From Hymenobacter jeollabukensis (GTDB taxonomy: Bacteria > Bacteroidota > Bacteroidia > Cytophagales > Hymenobacteraceae), in NCBI RefSeq assembly GCF_005771675.1, contig NZ_VAJM01000015.1:119285-183284 (forward strand): a DNA stretch of 64,000 nt, in the 5' to 3' direction. Each line of letters begins with the position of its first letter. Position 1 is the first letter of the stretch. The notes beneath the pieces are model-generated. The model had not been told where the DNA came from. It searched no databases and saw only the letters and a program-made list of their open reading frames with translations. Below are positions 33,111 through 42,725 of the stretch, piece by piece. The position numbers were made by a program, and so were the translations under genes.

Positions 33111-36100
33111 TTAGATAACGTGCTTGAGCACGTCATCGAAGCTGCTGGCCGTGATGTATTGGGCCGGCTCAACTGTGCCGGCGGCCAGGGTGCGGAAGTG
33201 AACTTTGCCGCAGTCAATCTTGGCTCCTTCGGTACCACGCAAATCTTGGTGGAAGAGGCTGCCCTTGGTCTCTACCACAAAGTAGAGGCGCTCGGCTCCG
33301 TCCTTTTCAATCAGCACCGCCCAGTCGGGATTGTAGTTGCCCAAGGGCGTGGGCACCTGGAACCAGCCGGGTAGCTTGGCAAAGACCTTCACGGCAGTAT
33401 TGGCTTCCAGCTCCTCGGCGAAGTTGCGCTCTACTCCACTGGAATCGAACAGCACTTCCTCGTACACCGACTTGGTAGCGGGCACCATTTGCTTTAAGTA
33501 GCCGGATAGCTCCTGCTCCTCGAACAGCTCCTGGGCGTAGTAGTGTTCCGGGCCCAGCCGCTCGTAGCGAATGCCGGCCACCAGGGCCATGCGCTTGGTG
33601 CGGTTCAGCAGTTCACTGACTTGGTCGATGAATTGCTGCGGGTTGCGCTGGAAATCGGTCAGGCGTTTACTCTCGGTGAGAATGTGCACCAGGCTGCGGC
33701 GGGTAAGCTGCGTACGGTCCTGCAGTTCGGTGAGGATGTCGGGCAGCTCGCCGTGGCTTTCCTGCAGGGCAGAGGGTAGCTCTTTCGCGTTTTTGCCTTT
33801 CTTCTCAGTGGCTTCCACGCCTCCACGACCGATGATAATATCGGCGGTGCGGAAGCGGGCTTGCGCCCGGGCGACGGGGGGCATTTCTTCCACGGCCCGT
33901 ACACAGTCCTTGAGCAGCTTGTTGTTGTCGAAATCTACGCGGTAGGTGGTGCGCTGCCGAATGCGGGCCCATAGCTCCTGAAACTCTGGGCTCAGCAGCA
34001 CTTCCTTGTTCACGCGCACGGCCTTGCGGTCGTTAGCATTTTTGATGTCGAGCTTGCCGGCTAGCTTACGCAGTAGCTCCGCCACAGGCTCTTGTTGCGC
34101 CTCGAATTCGGTGGGCAGCACCAGCGTCTTTTCTTTCAAGGCCGTGCGCAGCTTGTCCTGCACGCGCCCTTTGGAGTCGACGTAATCTTGGCTGCGCAGC
34201 CATTGCCAGAGGGCTTTGGACTGGGCGATGCCTAAGGTATTGATTTCACCCGTCGCTGGGTCAACCACGGGAATGGCGGCAAATTGGTGCTCTTCCACAA
34301 TGCCGAAGCGGATGCCGGTGTCAGCTTCGATTTCCTTCTGCAGGTTCTCGGCAAATTCCTCGTAGCCTTCCGTCGCGATGACGGTGAGCGTGTTCACGCC
34401 GTCGGTGCGCACCCGTTCCCCTTGCTGATTCACGCTCAGGCGCAGGCCGCGGCCGATGGTCTGGCGCCGCTCCCGCTCGGTGCCAATCTCGCGCAAGGCG
34501 CAAATCTGGAACACGTTGGGATTGTCCCATCCTTCCCGCAGGGCGGAGTGAGAGAAAATGAACTTCAGCTTCGTGTCAAAACTGAGCAGCTTTTCCTTAT
34601 CCCGCATAATCAGGTTGTAAGCCCGTTCTGCGTTGTCGCGGCCGCTCTGGTTGTTCTCGGCCGTGTCCGTCCACCCGCCTTTCTTGTCCACCGAGAAGTA
34701 GCCGTTATGCACGGCTTCAGCTTCGGCGGCCAGGTCTACCTCTTGGAATAGGGTGCGGTACTTTGGGTCTTTGGCCAGACGGCGGTACTCTTCCTCAAAT
34801 ATGCGGGCGTACTCGCCTTTTTGCGGGGTGCCGTCAGCCGCATAGGAACGGTATTTTTCCACCGAATCGATAAAGAACAAGCTCAGCACCTTAATGCCTT
34901 TGGGGCGTAGGCGCTGCTCCTTATCCAAGTGTTCCTGGATGGTGCGGCGAATCATGCGCCGCTTCACGTCAGAGGGGTCCACTCCGCCTACTACCTGGCC
35001 CGGCTCCATCCACTGCTCGTCGTGGTTGGGGCGGCGCAGCTCCATGAGTTGCTCGCCCCGGCCACAGCGAATCTCCCCGATGGCAAAGTCCGCGTACACC
35101 GCTCGGCGAGTTAGCTGCTGCAGGTCGTCACCCGACATGACCCAGTGGGTATTGCGGGCCACGTGGGTAAGTAGCTGCTCGTCTACTTCAATCTGGGCTT
35201 CTACCCGCCCGCTCTTGCTACGAGTGGCCAGTAGCTTTACGTAGGCGGTGTTGTGGTCGCCTTCTACTTCCAGCGCGGCCACTTCAATCTGCTTCACCAG
35301 CTTCCGCTCGTAGGCATCCACCGCGTCAAGACGGTACACCATGTGGTGCTTGTTGGCGTGGGTAGCAGAGTAGCGCAACGTGCACAGGGGCGAGAGCATG
35401 TCGATGGCCCGCTTACCCTGGCCATTCAGGCCGCCGTCCACGGATTGGGGCTCATCGATAATCACCACGGGCCGGGTGGCGCGGATAAGGTCGATAGGCC
35501 GTTCGCCGCCAGTTTTCTCGCTCGGGCGGTACATCACGTTCACGTTGGGCCGGTCGGTGGCCGCCAAGCGGGCGGCTTCGGCGTCGTCACCAAATTTGTT
35601 GATGGCGCCCACCGTCATCACCATTACCTGGATGTTGGGGCTGGTGGCGAAGTTGCGCACTTGGCCCAGCTTGCCCGAGTCATAGATAAAGTAGTCAAAA
35701 GGCACGCCGCCGTAGATAGCGCGAAAATGGTCGGCGGTGATTTGCAGGGTTTTGAAAACACCCTCTTTAATAGCCACCGACGGCACCACGATAACGAACT
35801 TCGTGAAGCCAAAGCGGCGGTTCAGCTCAAAAGCCGTACGCAGGTACACATAGGTTTTGCCCGTGCCGGTTTCCATCTCCACGGTGAAGTCACCCGATGC
35901 CAGCTTTTCCGACGGGCGTAGGCCGTGGCGCAGCTGCACGCCGTGGAGGTTCTGCAGCAGCTCCTCTTCAAGCAGGCCCAGGCGGTTACCCACGCCCAGC
36001 TCCGTTTGCACAAAGCCCAACGCCTGCTGCCCGGCGGCTGGGGCCGCGGTTACAGTAAACTCGGTGCGGCAGGTTTCCTGACCCTTGAACAAGTCGCACA

Positions 36101-36155
36101 CGGCTTCGATGGCGGCCTGCTGGTAGTCAAGGTTGGGTTCAAAATGAAGTTTCAT
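33111..36155 (-). CDS. res: Type III restriction-like Res subunit (helicase-nuclease)
   Basis: The 1014-aa protein carries SF2 motifs: METGTGKTYVYL (Walker A, about residues 94-105), VVIIDEPQSV (II), SHSALREGWDNPNVF (V-like) and RRQTIGRGLRLS (VI). The C-terminal nuclease reads NYNPDWAVLIEKDG…YFVVETKGS (PD 943-944, E962, K964), the standard PD-(D/E)XK triad. In type III systems Res and Mod form a complex that slides along DNA and cuts when sites meet. The length agrees with the family. ATG at 36155. There is a 158-bp spacer between Mod and Res with no visible gene. Confidence 0.9.
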   Translation of the reverse strand: MKLHFEPNLDYQQAAIEAVCDLFKGQETCRTEFTVTAAPAAGQQALGFVQTELGVGNRLGLLEEELLQNLHGVQLRHGLRPSEKLASGDFTVEMETGTGKTYVYLRTAFELNRRFGFTKFVIVVPSVAIKEGVFKTLQITADHFRAIYGGVPFDYFIYDSGKLGQVRNFATSPNIQVMVMTVGAINKFGDDAEAARLAATDRPNVNVMYRPSEKTGGERPIDLIRATRPVVIIDEPQSVDGGLNGQGKRAIDMLSPLCTLRYSATHANKHHMVYRLDAVDAYERKLVKQIEVAALEVEGDHNTAYVKLLATRSKSGRVEAQIEVDEQLLTHVARNTHWVMSGDDLQQLTRRAVYADFAIGEIRCGRGEQLMELRRPNHDEQWMEPGQVVGGVDPSDVKRRMIRRTIQEHLDKEQRLRPKGIKVLSLFFIDSVEKYRSYAADGTPQKGEYARIFEEEYRRLAKDPKYRTLFQEVDLAAEAEAVHNGYFSVDKKGGWTDTAENNQSGRDNAERAYNLIMRDKEKLLSFDTKLKFIFSHSALREGWDNPNVFQICALREIGTERERRQTIGRGLRLSVNQQGERVRTDGVNTLTVIATEGYEEFAENLQKEIEADTGIRFGIVEEHQFAAIPVVDPATGEINTLGIAQSKALWQWLRSQDYVDSKGRVQDKLRTALKEKTLVLPTEFEAQQEPVAELLRKLAGKLDIKNANDRKAVRVNKEVLLSPEFQELWARIRQRTTYRVDFDNNKLLKDCVRAVEEMPPVARAQARFRTADIIIGRGGVEATEKKGKNAKELPSALQESHGELPDILTELQDRTQLTRRSLVHILTESKRLTDFQRNPQQFIDQVSELLNRTKRMALVAGIRYERLGPEHYYAQELFEEQELSGYLKQMVPATKSVYEEVLFDSSGVERNFAEELEANTAVKVFAKLPGWFQVPTPLGNYNPDWAVLIEKDGAERLYFVVETKGSLFHQDLRGTEGAKIDCGKVHFRTLAAGTVEPAQYITASSFDDVLKHVI

Positions 36156-36313
36156 GAGGAAATTCTAGAATAAGTAGCTGCCAAGCAGTTCCACCGATTA
36201 GCAACCATACAGCAGAGCGTAACAAGCGGAAATGCCCATTCCAATGGCAGTGGGGGGAGCAAGGTGAATCCAGCTTGTTACTGGCTAGCATCAAAGAGTA
36301 AAAGCGCCAGGGC

Positions 36314-38224
36314 CTACAAGCTGCGGATGTTGCGCTTGTCAAAGCCGGCCTGTTCCAGGATAGCCGTGAAGTTGGCCTTGGCGACATCGGTGCGGAAGGC
36401 ACTGTCGCGTAGCACAACTTGGCTGTCGCCCACGGGAGCCAGCTCCTTCTGCCAGGCTACCATGCCCTGAGCCAGCGCTTCCACGTCTTCCTTCTCGATG
36501 CGCGGAGACAGGCAAGCCATGAGTGTGCCAGCACCGACAGCATATAGCGTATGACTGCCAAAAGCCCGCTCCTCAATTGGCACGGTAAGCGGTAGCCCTA
36601 GCTTCAGCAGTAGTTCAGTAAGGATGTCGTGTTCAGTGCGGCCCTCTTTCAAGTGCTCTTGGGCGGCGAACAACGAGCCGGAAATATCCTGTGGATTAGG
36701 GTCCCAGGGACGAATATTGGTGCTGTCAAGTTTATAAACTCGGAAACCTAGATCGCCACTGAAAATAGGATTTTCAGCTTTCACCTTTTTAGCTGCTCTC
36801 CTAAGGCGCTCTTTGGTTAGCTCAGCAATGGTACGTGGTTTGCCTAGGGAATCACAAGAGTTTGCTGCATCCCTTTGCTCCTTTGTGTTAGGGTCTAAAG
36901 GTTCAGGTAATTGTACTACAATGAATTTTCTATTACCTCCATCTTTCGCATTGGCTTTCATCACAGCCTGTGCAGTTGTTCCCGAACCCACGAAAAAGTC
37001 CAGAATCAGGTCGTCCTTGTTAGTTGCAATTTCGATAACACGACTTATTAGCCGCACCGGCTTTGGATTCGAGAAGGCTATTCCTATATCTGAGAATAAC
37101 GCCTTAAGTTCTTGTGTGCCTTCTTGATTATGCCCACAATCCTTATGAAACCACATAGTTTCAGGCACAACTCCGTCACTTACCTCTGACAAGTATCTTT
37201 TGCGGCGAGGCTTGCTACTGCCATCAACACCAAACCAAACTTGCCCTGTGTTGATTAATTCAAGCATTTCTTCCTCTGGATGCCTCCAGCTTGTACCTGT
37301 TTCAGGCTTCCAACTATTTCCAGCAGGTGTTTTTATAGAGTAAACACAGTTGTCCCTGTGTTCCATGCGTAACAAGTCGCTGGAAGCCCAAGGACCTCTC
37401 TTATCATTATCAGGATTCTTATATCTAGCGGCAGCCTCTTCACCGCGAGGCAATAGGTTGCGATTCCATGAAGGCTTGTTTTTTGCGAAAGCTAAGATAT
37501 AGTCATGCCTTTCGGAGAGGTACTTCTCATCATTTTGGGGAGCAAACTTTTTCTCCCAAATGATGGACGCTACAAAGTTTTCTTCCCCAAAAATTTCATC
37601 ACAAATAACTCGAAGGCGACCTACTTCTGAATCATCAATAGAGATAAAAATTGCGCCATCATCTTGTAATAGGTTCCGCGCCAGTTTCAAGCGCGAGTAC
37701 ATCATATTAAGCCAATCTGTGTGAAATCGGCCTGACGTTTCAGTGTTAGAGGATATTTTCTTACCACCTTCTACCTGCCCTGTTAACTCTTGATAGTTTC
37801 TGATGGTATCATGGAAATTGTCAGGGTACACAAAGTCTTTCCCCGTATTGTAAGGCGGGTCTATATAGATAAGCTTTACCTGATTTGAATAGCTCTTCTG
37901 AAGCAACTTTAGAACCTCTAAGTTGTCTCCTTCAAGCATAAGATTATCAGTGGTTTCCCAATCTACGCTATCTTCAGGTGCAGGACGTAGTGTGCCTGTA
38001 CTTGGTGTAAGCGCGAGTCGACGGGCTCGGCTCTTGCCGTGCCAATTAAGGCCATATTTCTCATCCCTTTCGTCTATGGTCTCACCCAGCAACTCTCGGA
38101 GGACATCTATATCCACTTTACCTTCCGTAAAGGCTTCGGGAAATAATTGCTGCAAGCGCTGAGTATTATCAGTAGCCACGTCGAGGGAGCGAGCCAGAGG
38201 GTCTTGGGCGGTAATGGGGTTCAC
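36314..38224 (-). CDS. mod: Type III-like Mod N6-adenine DNA methyltransferase
   Basis: The 636-aa protein has motif IV DPPYNTG (122-128) before motif I DFFVGSGTTAQ (about 405), the beta-class order of Mod proteins. It methylates N6 of adenine at a site set by the central target-recognition region (about residues 190-380). The start is GTG at 38224; its GTGA shares four bases with the DUF4391 stop, indicating coupling. The 36.8-38.1 kb stretch is visibly AT-richer than the flanking genes, as expected if the recognition domain was exchanged. Motifs are intact, so activity is likely. Confidence 0.9.
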   Translation of the reverse strand: MNPITAQDPLARSLDVATDNTQRLQQLFPEAFTEGKVDIDVLRELLGETIDERDEKYGLNWHGKSRARRLALTPSTGTLRPAPEDSVDWETTDNLMLEGDNLEVLKLLQKSYSNQVKLIYIDPPYNTGKDFVYPDNFHDTIRNYQELTGQVEGGKKISSNTETSGRFHTDWLNMMYSRLKLARNLLQDDGAIFISIDDSEVGRLRVICDEIFGEENFVASIIWEKKFAPQNDEKYLSERHDYILAFAKNKPSWNRNLLPRGEEAAARYKNPDNDKRGPWASSDLLRMEHRDNCVYSIKTPAGNSWKPETGTSWRHPEEEMLELINTGQVWFGVDGSSKPRRKRYLSEVSDGVVPETMWFHKDCGHNQEGTQELKALFSDIGIAFSNPKPVRLISRVIEIATNKDDLILDFFVGSGTTAQAVMKANAKDGGNRKFIVVQLPEPLDPNTKEQRDAANSCDSLGKPRTIAELTKERLRRAAKKVKAENPIFSGDLGFRVYKLDSTNIRPWDPNPQDISGSLFAAQEHLKEGRTEHDILTELLLKLGLPLTVPIEERAFGSHTLYAVGAGTLMACLSPRIEKEDVEALAQGMVAWQKELAPVGDSQVVLRDSAFRTDVAKANFTAILEQAGFDKRNIRSL

Positions 38225-39102
38225 GGAGTCGGAGAAGTAAGCGTAAGGACGGGATGAAGTGCTACAAGCTCAGTATCAAGCTGTCGTAGGCGAAGATTGA
38301 GTGAAGCACGGCGGGCCATCTGTTTTTCGCGAGCGGCTTGACTGCGCAAGGTAACTTGTTCCTGTTTGAGGCGGCTATGCGCTGCCAAGGCTTCGCGTAG
38401 GGCCGTTGCCTGTGCCGGTGTGGTCGGCGGGCAATAATTGCCCGTTATATTTGCCGCGGCCAGCGCTACGGTGCGGTCGAGCCAACTTTGGTACAGCGCA
38501 CTCAGGTGCGATGCTCCCACGGCCGGCAAAGTCAGGGCCGCCAGGTAAGCCGCCGGGCCGGTCGGTTTCGGGCGGGTGCCGGCCGACCGGTATACGGCTT
38601 CCGGCTCAGCTGCCTGGGCTAGCGGAGACAAATGCAGTGGCTCCGAATGGAGCACTTCGAGCAAGGTGAGGCGATCAGCTGCATTCTGTGCCGGCCGCTT
38701 GTGAGCCAGCGAGACGATAACGCCGCCGTGGTTTTCATCGGCCCGGCCCACCGTTTCGGCCAGCAGTAGCATGGGGTACGGTATAGCGCGGTGCAGCAGC
38801 TCCAGCAGGCGGTTAGTCGTTGCCGGCGTGGCGGGACGCAGACGCGCACTTACCACTACCACTTCTATCACGTCGATGTCGTTGGTACTGGCCGGGGCAG
38901 TGGGAGCGTGGTAGGCAGCCACGCCGCACAGGCTAGGCTTCAGCGTGGCCAGGAAGCGTAGCTCTTCCAGCCCGTCCTGCACCAGGCGACGGTCGGGGGC
39001 CGGCAGCACTACCTGTTCCAGTAGCACCTTTTTGGGCACACGCTCGTCCACCGCTACTTCAGCAGGCAGACCTAGCGCAGCGTACACGGCGGTGATGCTC
39101 AC
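38221..39102 (-). CDS. DUF4391 protein, 293 aa
   Basis: This protein is typically found between an SNF2-like helicase and a type III-like methylase, the same place as here. Residues 1-200 are a mixed alpha/beta domain (MSITAVYAALGLPAEVAVDE, IEVVVVSARLRPATPATTN); the last 60 form a Gln/Arg-rich helix. It has no visible catalytic motif and may be a scaffold. The start is GTG at 39102, and GTGA overlaps the helicase stop by four bases, so the three genes are translationally coupled. The family name is from memory of such loci. Confidence 0.72.
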   Translation of the reverse strand: MSITAVYAALGLPAEVAVDERVPKKVLLEQVVLPAPDRRLVQDGLEELRFLATLKPSLCGVAAYHAPTAPASTNDIDVIEVVVVSARLRPATPATTNRLLELLHRAIPYPMLLLAETVGRADENHGGVIVSLAHKRPAQNAADRLTLLEVLHSEPLHLSPLAQAAEPEAVYRSAGTRPKPTGPAAYLAALTLPAVGASHLSALYQSWLDRTVALAAANITGNYCPPTTPAQATALREALAAHSRLKQEQVTLRSQAAREKQMARRASLNLRLRQLDTELVALHPVLTLTSPTP

Positions 39103-42100
39103 GGGGCTACTTCCTCCTGCTCAGTGATGGGAGTATGCACTGCAGACGTAGCCGCCGATGGATTACTGGCTGCAGCTGTTGGCACCGTTTGAGCTAGCAC
39201 GACCACGCAAGCCAATACCTCGAAGTCGTTTAGGCCCGCCACTTCGTCCTTGCGCACGTGAGTACCGCCGGCCTGAAACAGGCTGGCCATGGCTCGTTCT
39301 TGCTTGCGGCCATTCACAGCCGCCACGGCCGCGGCGAGCTGCTCACGCACTGTATCCATATCCTGCCCCTGGCGCGTTGTTGCATCAAACCGGGCGCAGG
39401 CCACCGCGTCGGGCAAGTCGCGGCCCACGCACAGGCGCTTGAGGCGGTCCAGCGTTTGCTTGGCTTGCGAGTAGGGCAGGACCACGGCCGGGTGCCCGTC
39501 AGGGCCGGCTTCTTGGCTTACGTACACCAGGTAGTGCGGCGCGAGTGGGTAGCCCGGTTCGGGTGTGGTACGCGCGGTACCACTTTCCGCCCGCAGGCAG
39601 AAGATAGTACCCGGAGGTAGCGTGGCATCGGCTGGCCCGGCCGGAGTGGCCACGGCTAGTACGCCCACGGGCATGCTCTCCAGCTGCTCCACGGCGCCCG
39701 GCTGCCGCAGCAGGCCAGCAAGGTCCATGCGGAAGTCGTTCAGCGTAAGGTCTGCTATGGAGAGACCGCTGCTCAGGTCTTCCAGGTCAATAACCGTTTC
39801 CTGCAGCTGCAGCAGTTGCTGGCGGCGGTATTCCAGGTCGTTCATCTGGTCACCGGCCGCCACTTCAATAAGGTTTTCCTCGCCCGTGGCCGAAATGTCT
39901 AGCAGCACCATCCGCCCACTCACGCGCTGCTCCAGGTTGATGTATTCTTCCAGCTGCATGTTGGGCCAGAAGTTAATCAGCTGGATTTTCGTGTTGGGTG
40001 AGCCCAGGCGGTCAATGCGCCCGAAGCGTTGGATGATGCGCACCGGATTCCAGTGAATGTCGAAGTTGATGAGCGCATCACAGTCCTGCAGGTTCTGGCC
40101 TTCCGATATGCAGTCGGTGGCGATGAGCAGGTCCAGGTCACCTTCGCTGGCTAGGTCAGCGGGCCGTTCGCGGGCCCGGGGCGCAAAGGCCGTCAGGATG
40201 CTGGTCAGGTCGGAGCGTAGGCCGGGCAGGTTGCTGCGGTTGCTGCCCGTGCCCGTTACCAGGGCCGTGCGTACGCCTAGCTCCTCTGCGGCCCACTGCT
40301 GCAGCTCGTCGTAGAGGTAGCGGGCGGTATCGGCAAAAGCAGTGAAGACAATAATCTTGCGGTTGCCAGGGTTCAGCGGCTCCCGGAGCTTCGCCTCAAT
40401 GGCGTCGCGCAGGTCGGCCAACTTGGCGTCGCGGGTGGGGTCGATGTCGTCGGCCGCGGCCAGCAGCGTGGCCAGGCGGTTGCGGTCCTCCTCCAGGTCT
40501 TGGCGCCAACGTACCCGGTCCAAATCCGTGAGCAATACCTTGACTTTGCCACCCACCAGCAGCGGCTCCGCGGCCGGGTCGTCCAGCTGCAGGTCTTCCA
40601 AATCGGGGGCCAGCTCTTCCAGCTCCTCCAGGGCCATATCCAGCCGCTCCAACACTTGGTTGACGTTGTCCAGTTGCCGGCGCAGCGTGCTGGCAAACGA
40701 GGATACCGAGCTTTCCATGCGCTTGAGCAGGTTGACCCGCATCAGCTGAATCAAGCCTTCTTCGCGGTCCACCTGCTTGAAAATGCCCCGGCCGCCCCGC
40801 AGCTGGGTGCTGTAGTGCTGGTCGTAATATGTTTGCCGGGCTGGCAACACGTACTTCAAGGGCGCGTAGGCCGCCAGGTTCAGCCGCAGAATCTCCCGGT
40901 TGATGTCGCGGATGGAGGGAAAGCGCTGCTCCAAGTCGACGTCCGACTTGATGTTGATGGGCTTGAGCCGCTCGGGAAAGCGCCCTGTTTCGGCAATGCC
41001 GTAGTACTTCTCGATGTGCTTGCGCGAGCGGGCAATGGTCAGGCGGTCCAGGAGGCGGAAGTAGTCAAAGCCCAGCATTTCCAACAGCTTAGTAGGCGTG
41101 CGTGCCACCTCTTCCAGCGTCAGCCACTGGTTGAACTGCTTTTGAGCGTGGCGCACCGTCGCGTCAATACTGCTGATGCCGTGCTCAGTCAGCGCGTCGT
41201 CCTGGCCTTCGGTGATGAATGCAATCTGGTTGCGTAGGTCTGTGAGGCGGTTGTTTACCGGCGTGGCCGAAAGCATCAACACCCGGGTTTTCACGCCGGA
41301 CTTGATGATCTGGCGCATCAGCCGGTCGTAACGGGTTTCGCCGCCCTGCTTGGGGTTTTTCTTATTTCGGAAATTGTGGGACTCGTCAATAACGACCAAG
41401 TCATAGTTGCCCCAGTTGACGTTGGCCAGGTCAATGTCTCCCGATTGACCTGCTTCCCGCGACAAGTCGGTGTGGTTGAGAATGTCGTAATGCAGCCGAT
41501 CATCGGCTAGCATGTTGCGCCGGTCATTGGCCTTGTAAAGGCTCCAGTTGTCGCGCAGGCGCTTGGGTACCAGCACCAGTACTCGGTCGTTGCGCAGCTC
41601 GTAGTACTTGATAATGGCCAGTGCCTCGAAGGTCTTGCCCAGGCCCACCGAGTCGGCAATAATGCAGCCGCCGTGTCGCTCCAGCTTGTCGATGGCTCCC
41701 ACTACGGCATCGCGCTGAAACTTGTAGAGTTTCTGCCACACCCTGGAGTTACGGATGCCCGTGCCCGACTTGATGATGCGTTCCTCGTCCAGTTCTTCGC
41801 CCAGTTCCTTGAAGAGGTGATAGAGGATAAGCTGGTAGGTTGTCATAGGCGCTTGGTGCGCGCTAAGCTCTCGCAGGTGGGCCAGCAAAGCGTCTTTGCC
41901 TTCCGCTGTGTCCGGCAACGCGTTCCACTGCTGCCAAAACCACTCAGATAGCAATTCAAAGTCTTCAGCGCTTTCAGAGGACTGAATCAGGCCGAACTGG
42001 TTACCGGGCGTAAGGCCCAGTCCTTCGGTTGTGAACGCGCAGGCCCCGCTGAGCACCCGCTGATGCTTGTGATCCTTCGGATTAGCGGTAATCAGAGTTG

Positions 42101-42422
42101 CTTGCGGAATGGGGCCCGCCGCCCGACGCACTTCGGCCTTTTGCTCCAACCACGTGGCGCATTGTTGAGCCAGCCAGCGGGTCTGTAACTTGTTCCGCAG
42201 CGGTCGGTCGGCGGCCGTACCCAACAGACCTAAGCTACCCACGTCAGCCGCGGCCGGCAACGCCAGCTTTACCCCAGCGAGCTGGGTTAGCTGCTTTCTT
42301 AATTCCCCAAAAGCAAACAGGGAAAACTCCGGGGTGGCAATGGACAGGGTCGTATCGGGCGCCAGGTGCTGGCGCAGCTCATCAGCGACGCGCTCTGTTC
42401 CACTGTTGCGAATAAGCTTCAT
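39099..42422 (-). CDS. SNF2-like helicase with PLD-like N-terminal domain, 1107 aa
   Basis: The N-terminal 200 residues resemble the inactive PLD-like domain seen in such helicases (TTLSIATPEFSLFAFGEL). SF2 motifs follow: Walker A IADSVGLGKTFEAL (about 254-267), DESH (about 343), SATPVNNR (about 370), and IATDCISEGQNLQ with IIQRFGRIDRLG (about 760-800). It translocates on DNA or remodels complexes. It starts at ATG 42422 and is the first gene of the minus-strand module, with DUF4391 and Mod directly coupled. A long coiled coil (about 570-690) is embedded between the helicase lobes. Confidence 0.85.
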   Translation of the reverse strand: MKLIRNSGTERVADELRQHLAPDTTLSIATPEFSLFAFGELRKQLTQLAGVKLALPAAADVGSLGLLGTAADRPLRNKLQTRWLAQQCATWLEQKAEVRRAAGPIPQATLITANPKDHKHQRVLSGACAFTTEGLGLTPGNQFGLIQSSESAEDFELLSEWFWQQWNALPDTAEGKDALLAHLRELSAHQAPMTTYQLILYHLFKELGEELDEERIIKSGTGIRNSRVWQKLYKFQRDAVVGAIDKLERHGGCIIADSVGLGKTFEALAIIKYYELRNDRVLVLVPKRLRDNWSLYKANDRRNMLADDRLHYDILNHTDLSREAGQSGDIDLANVNWGNYDLVVIDESHNFRNKKNPKQGGETRYDRLMRQIIKSGVKTRVLMLSATPVNNRLTDLRNQIAFITEGQDDALTEHGISSIDATVRHAQKQFNQWLTLEEVARTPTKLLEMLGFDYFRLLDRLTIARSRKHIEKYYGIAETGRFPERLKPINIKSDVDLEQRFPSIRDINREILRLNLAAYAPLKYVLPARQTYYDQHYSTQLRGGRGIFKQVDREEGLIQLMRVNLLKRMESSVSSFASTLRRQLDNVNQVLERLDMALEELEELAPDLEDLQLDDPAAEPLLVGGKVKVLLTDLDRVRWRQDLEEDRNRLATLLAAADDIDPTRDAKLADLRDAIEAKLREPLNPGNRKIIVFTAFADTARYLYDELQQWAAEELGVRTALVTGTGSNRSNLPGLRSDLTSILTAFAPRARERPADLASEGDLDLLIATDCISEGQNLQDCDALINFDIHWNPVRIIQRFGRIDRLGSPNTKIQLINFWPNMQLEEYINLEQRVSGRMVLLDISATGEENLIEVAAGDQMNDLEYRRQQLLQLQETVIDLEDLSSGLSIADLTLNDFRMDLAGLLRQPGAVEQLESMPVGVLAVATPAGPADATLPPGTIFCLRAESGTARTTPEPGYPLAPHYLVYVSQEAGPDGHPAVVLPYSQAKQTLDRLKRLCVGRDLPDAVACARFDATTRQGQDMDTVREQLAAAVAAVNGRKQERAMASLFQAGGTHVRKDEVAGLNDFEVLACVVVLAQTVPTAAASNPSAATSAVHTPITEQEEVAP

Positions 42423-42725
42423 AAAGATTGGCCGATTAGAATCAATAAAGGCGTTAAAAAGCGCCTCGGGCCTCGGTTTGCAATGGGTGATGACGAATGT
42501 AAAAGAACCGGTTCAGCTAACCTAATAGCACTGCTGGCGACTTAGGTCAACCCGCTCATTAACAGTAAAATCATGTTGGAAAGAAGGGCGGTGCCAATTC
42601 TGGAAGTGTCATTTATGCATCTTCCAAAAGCAAAAAAGTAGAGTCTAATGCTTCTACCGCTGCTAAATCGCGTGCAGGACTACTACTTTGCGGGCTGAGG
42701 TTTCCGCCCCCCTTACTATCCGTAT
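42423..42725. promoter_or_regulatory. Divergent promoter region between two restriction modules
   Basis: This 303-bp noncoding gap separates the SNF2/type III-like operon (minus) and the McrBC operon (plus). It must hold both promoters. AGGCG (42449-42453) and CGCCT (42462-42466) form a short hairpin close to the minus-strand start and could be an operator. I see no clear match to the Bacteroidota -7 element TAnnTTTG; the nearest is TACTTTG near 42684, one base short. Confidence 0.5.

Noticed and set aside
35253..35921. A 222-codon plus-strand frame opposite res
   Set aside because: Antisense shadow of Res; composition dominated by Val/His/Gly, with no motif.
30308..42422. Classifying the module as DISARM
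   Set aside because: An HKD nuclease, SNF2 helicase and methylase are present, but no DrmA/DrmB-like (DUF1998) proteins; Mod and Res are of type III style.
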